Shown here: positions 57,229 to 64,000 of the stretch, piece by piece
How the letters are laid out: each line of letters begins with the position of its first letter
Position numbering within the stretch: the stretch's first letter is position 1
Source of the DNA: Rhipidocladum racemiflorum
Lineage: Eukaryota; Streptophyta; Magnoliopsida; Poales; Poaceae
NCBI GenBank assembly: GCA_036346355.1
Contig: CM070569.1
Location: 46,478,276-46,542,275 of the forward strand
DNA length: 64,000 bases
Direction: 5' to 3'
Notes under the pieces: generated by a model
Database searches by the model: none
Told to the model about the DNA's origin: nothing
What the model saw: only the letters and a program-made list of their open reading frames with translations
Program-made: the position numbers and the translations under genes

Positions 57229-60200
57229 TGTCGGGACCCCGAATTTGCAAATCCGGACCCTCTGTGTATTCAGCACTAGTCCAGGAACACGCTAGTGCAC
57301 ACAGTCTTAACTTCGGTAAATATCACAATCATACCACTCGATACTAAATAAGTACTTTTATTTAAATAGTCAAACTGGTTACTCGACCTTATGGTCAAGT
57401 TACAAATATATGCCTCGCAAGGCGAAACTTATTCAGAGAAAAATAATAGCAGCGGAAAATCAAATAACTTCGTGGCGCCATCCAAAGATACCACAGTAAC
57501 TCGATCGGGCTCGCTTCCCTAAGTAGACGGATCCTCTTGGAGCTCCTCCTCCAAAGCTTGTGCAGTCTCCTCTTCAACTGGTGTTGTATTGTGGCAAGGG
57601 TGAGTACTTGGTACTCAGCAAGTCATGCACAGAATGCAAGCTAATATACTATATGCATGGCTTGGTACAAAGGAATAGCTCAAGGTATATTTGCAGTAAA
57701 TAGAATTTGATAAGTAACATAAGTAGATTCGAAAGCAGTAGAAACAAGTGTAGCATAGGTAACTTTTCAAGAAGTTTAACAACCATCTTCCCATCCTAAA
57801 CCACATTTCCATCAACATCATTATTAATCCGGACCCAACTTTTCAAACCAAGTTATTTTTGAGAAAATCTAACCCTTGACTGTAATTCCCGAGCGATGTC
57901 CAATACCGCGGACACGGCTATTCGAATAGATTCTAAACTCTGCAGAGGTTATGCACTTTACCCACAAGATACAGTCAAACACCACAAAGGCGAGTTCCCG
58001 TAACAAAGTCTTTTGGAAACTTCTAACAATACAAGTGGTCCTCCCCGGTTATTGCGCACTAACCCTTCCCTTCGCTAAGGCGAAGTCTAGGCCAATCAAC
58101 CGTTAGATGGGTACCTGGCCTCAGCCAGACGCTCCCCGTACAACTTACACAAAGGGTGTAGTTGACCTCCCGAGGTCCCACAGTGCGTTATTAGTAACTT
58201 AGTCAACTAGGTCCGTCCCATTACAGACATGTGGTTGCACGTTAGACCCAGTTCAAAGGCTTGCAAGGTGAAGTCCTTAGGGTGACCAGGGCAAGACTAC
58301 CCGAAGAACCAAATCAACATCCCTAATGCCACAATCGGCCCACTGATTACTCTTGCCACATGCCCCTGGCCGAAATCATTTATCAAACCCCGGTTGATTA
58401 CCATGCACCACGTGCCATCAACATCACATGATACTTTTCCAAAACAGGTTCAATATATCATTAAGTCAATATTAACATTTGTTTGTCCAAAATCATGTCA
58501 TGAGCACGTAGTGAGTCTAAGCGATTTACTACAACGGTCTAAACCCATGTTGGCAAGTTAATAATGTCCAACTAGTAAACCACAACTAGGGTGACAAGGG
58601 TCATGGCACATACTTAAGTAATCAAGGTGTCATACAAAGAAATTGGTATTTATCTAACCCTGTGTTTAAACAAAGTATTTTTCTAATTGAACTAGCATGC
58701 AATAGTTTAAATCAAAATAGATTTCGAAATAGGATCAACATGGTCAAAGCACAACTTGCCTTCAAAAAGTACTTGCTCTTGGTCTTGAGTTGGATCCTGA
58801 GTTAATACTTCTCCTTCGAATCCTTCCGGCACTTCAACGTCTACTCGTAAAGCGTGCAAATAGCAAATACACGAATAAACAATAGGCAAAAAGTGTCCAA
58901 ACATCCAAATAAAATCCATAAACAGAGAGAACATAATTTTATGAATTTTTAGAAACTGGAATCGTCAAATTTGGAGTTAAGACGCAAAAGTTATGATTAT
59001 TTAAAGTTCAAATAATCAATTAAATAATTTTTCAGAGAAAAACTTTAGTCCAAAAATTAATTAAAATTCATACTTAGGTAGGTCTCAATTTTATACAAAT
59101 TTAGAAATTTGAATCACTCAAATCGGAGTTGAAACGCAAAAGTTATAAGCGTTTGAAGTTTGAAACAAAATCTGAAATCATTATTTCGAATTAATAAATC
59201 ATTTTCTTTTTCGGAAATTAATTATTGCGTCAGCATGGACACGTGGCAGCACTGGATTGGTCTGGTGACGTCGGTGATCCATGGACTCGGTCCACGCTCG
59301 GCTCGGTCTCAGTGGACCGGTCCACGGCCACGTGAGGCCCGACATGTGGGACCACTCGGGTAGCGTCATCGGCGGCGTCGGCGGGGCTCGGCCGCAGTCG
59401 GCGGCAGTGGGACCTACCGATGACGTCATGGGTGACGTCCGCGGTGCGATCCCGGCCGACACGCGGCCCCGCGTGTCAGTGGCCCACGCGCACGCCCGCG
59501 TGGCGCGGCGGTTCAGCTCCCTGGACACGTGGCACGATCGTAACCGTTGGTTTGAAAACCGACGGCTAGGATTGGATTTGGGTCTCAAGTGCTTGGGCGC
59601 ACGGGTTGATCTGGGCCGTTGGATCTTGATCTAACGGTCCAGATCCAATCTAGCCTGGTGCAGTTCCCGCTACGTGGCACGACCTAAGCCGTTGGATCTA
59701 GATCCAACGGTTGAGATTAGATCTAGGATTTTCAACGGGGAACTCACCGAGGGTGACGTGGCGCGATCTGAGCCCTTGGATCTTGATCGGACGGTTGGTG
59801 GAGCTCGGGGTCGGCGATGGCTTCACGGCGAAGTCGTAGGCTGCCGGCCGAGGGCGGCGACCACGAACGGCGTTGGGACGCGCTCCGGCGAGGTGAAGGG
59901 TCTCTTCGGGTGCGCTGGCCGTGGGTTCCGGATCTGGGGTCAATGGCGGCAGGGGCGTTGGGCGGCGGAATCAAGCAAAACCACGGCGGAGGATGCTATG
60001 ACTCCGACAGCGATTCCGGCGGATCTATGGCGGTGAGGCTCGGTGAGGTAGGGCAAAGAGTGCGCGGGTCACGGCGGTCCTCGGGTACCACCCAGATTTA
60101 AATGCCCTCGGCATGCAGCGCCTGAGGCGGAACCCTAATCCTACGGCGGCGACAAGCGGAGGAGTCCGGCTTCGGACTCGGCGGGGACGATGACGCACGG

Positions 60201-60719
60201 CCGTCCACGTGGCACGATCAACGGCCACGATCGCGTGACGCGATCGGATCCGTCTTGGATTCGGCCAAAGCGATGCGGAAGATCCCGATTGGATCCTGAC
60301 CCAAGGTTGGGATCGATTAGGTTTTGGAGTTGGTTTGGTCGAGTCACGTGGCTCGGGTCGGACTCGAACTCGAGTCTGACTCGGGCTCGGTCGGATGAAC
60401 AGTACTTGACCCGACTTGAATTTCCAGCGATTTAATATTTAAAATAATTCCCAGTAATTCATTTAATTCATTAAAAATAGCAAAATACTCGGAAAAATTC
60501 CAGAAAAATTCTGGAAAATATTTTAGGGTATTTGGGACTTAAATAAAATATTTCCAACAAAATTTTATTTGCAAAAATTAAATTCTTTAATTATTTCAAA
60601 ATGGAATAAATTCAAATAAATTCCAAATAAATCCAAATAAATTCCAGAAAATTCCAAAAATTCACCAAAGTGCCAAATCACACATGAATTTAAGAAAAGC
60701 AAAATTTTGGGGTGTTACA
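57229..60719 (-). repeat. Solo LTR of a gypsy-type element
   Basis: 3,491 bp, starting TGTCGGGACC and ending GGGGTGTTACA on the + strand, with a perfect 5-bp duplication TCCCC (57224-57228, 60720-60724). It shares landmark words with the gypsy LTR at 13786-16758 (GGGTGAGTAC...ACTCAGCAAGT, TCTGCAGAGGT, TTTACCCACAAGAT) in the same orientation. By analogy the LTR reads on the minus strand, beginning TGTAACACCCC. No internal gag or pol is present, as expected after LTR-LTR recombination. Confidence 0.88.
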
Positions 60720-60724
60720 TCCCC

Positions 60725-61074
60725 TCACCGCGAAAGGCAACACCTTTCCCCTGTTGTGCCCGGGGAGCACGGGAGATGATCAACGCCGTGAAAACGCATG
60801 CGACCGCGGAAGGATGAGCTGCCACGCCTGAAACCCTGGAAAGATGCCTTCCGCACTACCCGAACACTGCAACAAGGTCTGTCACATTCACCACATGCTC
60901 TTGCGCTCGGCCGCCAGCCCACACGTTCCTGCACATGCCCACGAGTGAACGCGCCAGCCCATGCCTGCTGCTTCGGTGCTGGCAACCTCAAGCGCTCTCT
61001 GGGCACGGTAAGGGACAAGTGTCAACTACCACACCTTCTACGATAGGATAGAGGATTATTTTTGCAAATGTATA
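60725..61074. other. GC-rich segment between solo LTR and hAT-like element
   Basis: No coding frame is convincing. Its right edge (61,051-61,074) is an inverted match to 57,197-57,222, so this DNA and the left flank of the solo LTR may be one older inverted-repeat element. Confidence 0.4.
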
Positions 61075-61082
61075 CGTGGAGG

Positions 61083-61389
61083 CAGGGTTCACCTTATCTT
61101 TTTCGGAGAGAAAATCGCCTCCGCTCCGGTACCGATTTTCGGCGAAAATCGTCAGAAATCACATGGTTTTGAAATCCAAAATTTGGGGGGGGGGCGTTAT
61201 TTACACCAGCCAATTGAATGTTTCTCAGAGCCGATTTTTGATCAATTTTTACCGATTATCGCGATATTTACGTTGCATAATTTTTTTGAATTTAACCGTT
61301 TTTCCTAACGATTTTTGATATTTTACCCCACCTTCGATAAGGCCGATAATCGCAATTTTCTCACGATTTTCTGCGATAGTTGAACCCTG
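61083..61389. mobile_element. Non-autonomous hAT-like element (CAGGGTTCA family), copy 3
   Basis: 307 bp with perfect 9-bp ends CAGGGTTCA/TGAACCCTG and 8-bp flanks CGTGGAGG and CGTGGAGA (7 of 8 match). The interior shares the CGATTATCG/GAAAATCG words of 10386-10809 and 11092-11465. Confidence 0.88.
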
Positions 61390-61397
61390 CGTGGAGA

Positions 61398-61965
61398 AGC
61401 TATATTAGAAAAAAAAAAAAGCTTAAAGGGGCTAGATAAACAATAGTTTATTGGAATAGTGTGGTACAAATGGGCATATTCCGCCCCAGCAGTCCAGTAC
61501 ACATGAAAAGGACAAGAAATTCTCGCGCGGCGTGTGCGTGGGGTTATCGGGAAAAAAAAAATAGCAGTAGTAATGCCATGTGGGCCTTATTTAGTTATTC
61601 CATCTTGTGCATGCCTGAAACTGGGAGAATAAGGTGTTGTGGGCTAGCTAGTTAAAATGATGTGCAGAATGGTGGGGATAATTCGGTGCAGCGAGAAAAA
61701 GCAGCGATTAGGAGAGACATGTAAAAAGAACGGCCAATGCTCATTAGGAATCTAATGGGATGCTAATTGTTGCAGGTTAAGGTTCTAAGAGTAAAGGACC
61801 ATCCAACTTTCGATTGATCTTTCAAGTGGAGAGAGATCACGGAAAGAAGATCCTACAAAAATCATATCTTCTTGGGTCGATCCGGATTTGCGTTCTGAAT
61901 GTTCTCTTCGTATCCTCCAGCTCGATCGATGATCAATTGATATTACTTTTCATGCAACTGGATGA

Positions 61966-62014
<49 letters not shown>

Positions 62015-62817
62015 TACCATGGACATGAAATTAGGTTCAGATTCGAGCTGGGTGATTTTGAGCCGCTGATACAGAGAGAGACCGTAAAAGGTTGACGTGA
62101 AAAGTTGCATCAGAAGAAACTGACTAGTGTAAGCCTGCTAATGCTAGCCTGCGTCGAATGTTGTTCTCAGCCTTAAAGACTAGTTAAGTTCTGTTTCAAA
62201 ATAAATAGCTTCACTTGTCGAAAAAATAAATAATTTCAGCTGGCATATTTTATTCGAATTTCTTTTTTGAAAGATGAAAATGCTGTGCACAACCACTGAA
62301 AGAAAAATGCCCAAACGTTTTAAAGCAGGGGTTTTAAGTCAGATAAGCATCCAATTCCTTGACCTGATTCTCTGTCGGTCTGTTTGTTTCCTCCAACACC
62401 CGACTTCTTTTTCTTTTTTATTTTGCCAAAAAGTCTATTCTTTTAGGTGTCTTCAAATGCTTTTGATTTCGTGAAGAACAAACCCGTGCCACTTCAGGGG
62501 GAAAATGGTGACCTTCTCTTTGTAATATGAGTTGACAAATACCGACAGAATAATATGAGTTGACACATACAGACAGAATATAAGCATATGAAAACTTGAA
62601 CTTCTTATTTATCTGCCGCTTATGAATTGTATTTGCAATAATAAAGTGCTATAAAGTGCTATTGAATGCGCTTCGTTTGGTTTTGATAGAATGGATATCT
62701 GTAGTACATTCAGGAGGAGTTTCAGAGTCAAGACTTTCCAGAAAGATAATGAATGGTGCATTAACAGTGAGGCATCCCTCAGATGGTAGGAGATAGCTTC
62801 CCTTTTCTCTCTCACAT
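61398..62817. other. Intergenic DNA, no gene seen
   Basis: Contains the GA microsatellite and scattered AT-rich DNA. No conserved coding frame. Confidence 0.5.
61971..62010. repeat. GA microsatellite
   Basis: About 20 uninterrupted GA units. Confidence 0.97.
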
Positions 62818-63060
62818 TCATGTAAGCTTGAAGCCTCTGATCAAACCTCCACGGTCACCTTCGAGAAGTAGGCCACCTGTGTCAAAATAAAGCTCAAGAA
62901 CCTGCCTGACAAACTGTCCTTTTCCGTTTAACCCATTGTTTAACTCATGTTTTCCTCCGGCATCAAAGATGCTAGATTTATTAACCAAAGCCCTGAATTG
63001 CTGTTGTAGTGACATTAATATCCACTCTTGCTTCCCTGAGGTGCTTGATTGCGAGTGTTT
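62818..63060 (-). pseudogene. Possible exon of an unidentified gene
   Basis: One minus-strand frame runs from about 63,060 (a possible ACTTCAG acceptor lies just upstream) through SLQQQFRALVNKSSIF and KGQFVRQVLELYFDTGGLLLEG to a stop at 62,818. The FVRQVLELYF stretch faintly recalls histidine-phosphotransfer proteins, but the catalytic XHQXKGSSXS region is not found nearby, so I do not assign a family. It could be a chance ORF. Confidence 0.2.
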
Positions 63061-64000
63061 GCCTCTGAACTGAAGTCATTCCTTCTTGGTGAGCTTACTG
63101 GTCGCTGCATTGTTTTCTACTGTGCCTGATGCCTAGCTGTCGAGCCCTGAGTAGACTTTATGGATTCGTCGGTTCCTCCGTACCACGAGGAGCCGTGAAC
63201 AATCCATCCAATGATCCAATACGTCTCAGTGTAACACAAGACAAGATGCAAGCATATATGTAGTAACTGAGAGTGCAAGACTGAAGGACAGGAGTCCACA
63301 GAAAAAAGACTGAAGAACAGTGACAGGTCAAGTTATCTAAGATAGAAAAATGTTTTTCTTATCTCCAGTTATCTGGTGCAAAAACTCGTGTCAGTTTTTC
63401 TTTCAAACTCTACGCTAAATGACATGTAGTGGTCTTGGCAGATCTTTTCAGCTCAGTACTTTACGAATTCACAAGAGTACTAGTTTTCTGGGCGAACCAT
63501 TCCTGTACTCTGACCGAAATACTTTTCCCCTGAACACTTCTGCTGCTCGGCAGTTTTCCTTGACAAAACCGAGCGCACTGAATTGACTACAGTAACATGG
63601 CATAATTCTTTCTGCGGCCACTTTATCCACCACCTTTGCTGCAAAATTCAAGCCTTACTCACTCGATCCTATGGTTTCTGAATTCAGGCTGCATTCTTAC
63701 TGGTCACTTTTACCTCATGCCACCAATCACTTCTTGCATTGCATTGCATTGCACTGGCGTTGCCTCTTGGAACTTAAATTTCAGGTGGTTTGATCTGTGA
63801 CAGCGTGACTCCCAAGTCCCAACCCAAGGCATCGCCAGAGGCAAGGCAATCATCTGGAGATACTGTCACAGCCACTACAAACAAGAACAAGAGACCAAAT
63901 TAAAGGGAGCTGAAGCCAAAGAAGAAAAAAAAATAGTGATAAGCGTGACAGATGGGATAAGGTAATGGGGTGCGATCGATTTTGAGAGGGGATCTATGCT
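63061..64000. other. Right end of window, no gene identified
   Basis: Mixed-composition DNA with short ORFs on both strands, none with a recognisable domain. It may be flank of a gene beyond the window. Confidence 0.4.

Noticed and set aside
60798..61046. 82-codon + strand ORF between the solo LTR and the hAT-like element
   Set aside because: No domain, basic/Cys-rich composition, and the DNA looks like part of an older inverted-repeat element.

Overview
The window is nuclear DNA from a grass (Poaceae). The evidence is intron-containing plant transcription-factor genes with GC-rich exons, Ty1/copia, Ty3/gypsy and LINE elements of grass types, and many small DNA transposons. I cannot name the species. 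Only two convincing host genes are present; most of the rest is transposon-derived.

Region by region. 1-6.28 kb is a diverged tandem duplication (copy A about 1-3712, copy B about 3713-6277) of the DNA upstream of a small BES1/BZR1-family gene (6372-7612, two exons, + strand). At 8.0-8.8 kb lie a broken fragment of an unidentified gene and a hAT transposase C-terminus. At 10.4-11.5 kb are two short elements with hAT-like ends. From 11.6 to 35.0 kb there is a three-level nest: a minus-strand LINE is split by a Ty3/gypsy-type element (13786-34632, 5-bp target duplication AACAC), and the right LTR of that element is split by an 11.4-kb SIRE/Maximus-like copia element (22479-33891, target duplication CTGGG). 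Next to the LINE 5' end is a broken DUF2921-like gene fragment (about 35.04-35.46 kb). At 37-38.3 kb are a Stowaway-like MITE and a 757-bp hAT element with a perfect 8-bp target duplication, carrying a smaller palindromic insertion.

39136-40891 (minus strand) is a complete four-exon NIGT1/HHO-type GARP transcription factor gene, the best-supported gene in the window. Upstream of it sits a degenerate 4.76-kb Hopscotch/Ale-like copia element (43480-48238, + strand), then MITEs, then a 4.18-kb LTR element (50134-54311, target duplication AAAAG). That element has no gag or pol; its only coding content is a broken antisense ORF of the 'putative gypsy type transposon' kind. 54.3-57.2 kb holds AT-rich DNA, a TIR MITE and a 44-45-bp minisatellite. 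57229-60719 is a 3.5-kb solo gypsy LTR (target duplication TCCCC), followed by a third hAT-like element (61083-61389). 61.4-64 kb shows a GA microsatellite and no gene that I can identify with confidence.

The two host genes are both plant transcription factors: the BES1/BZR1 family acts in brassinosteroid-type signalling and NIGT1/HHO proteins repress nitrate- and phosphate-response genes. Nothing in the sequence links them functionally. The points most worth a second look are the unusually short BES1/BZR1-like protein, the CCGG-phased arrays in the copia element with recurrent one-base CCGG to CGG losses, and the LTR element with only an antisense ORF.
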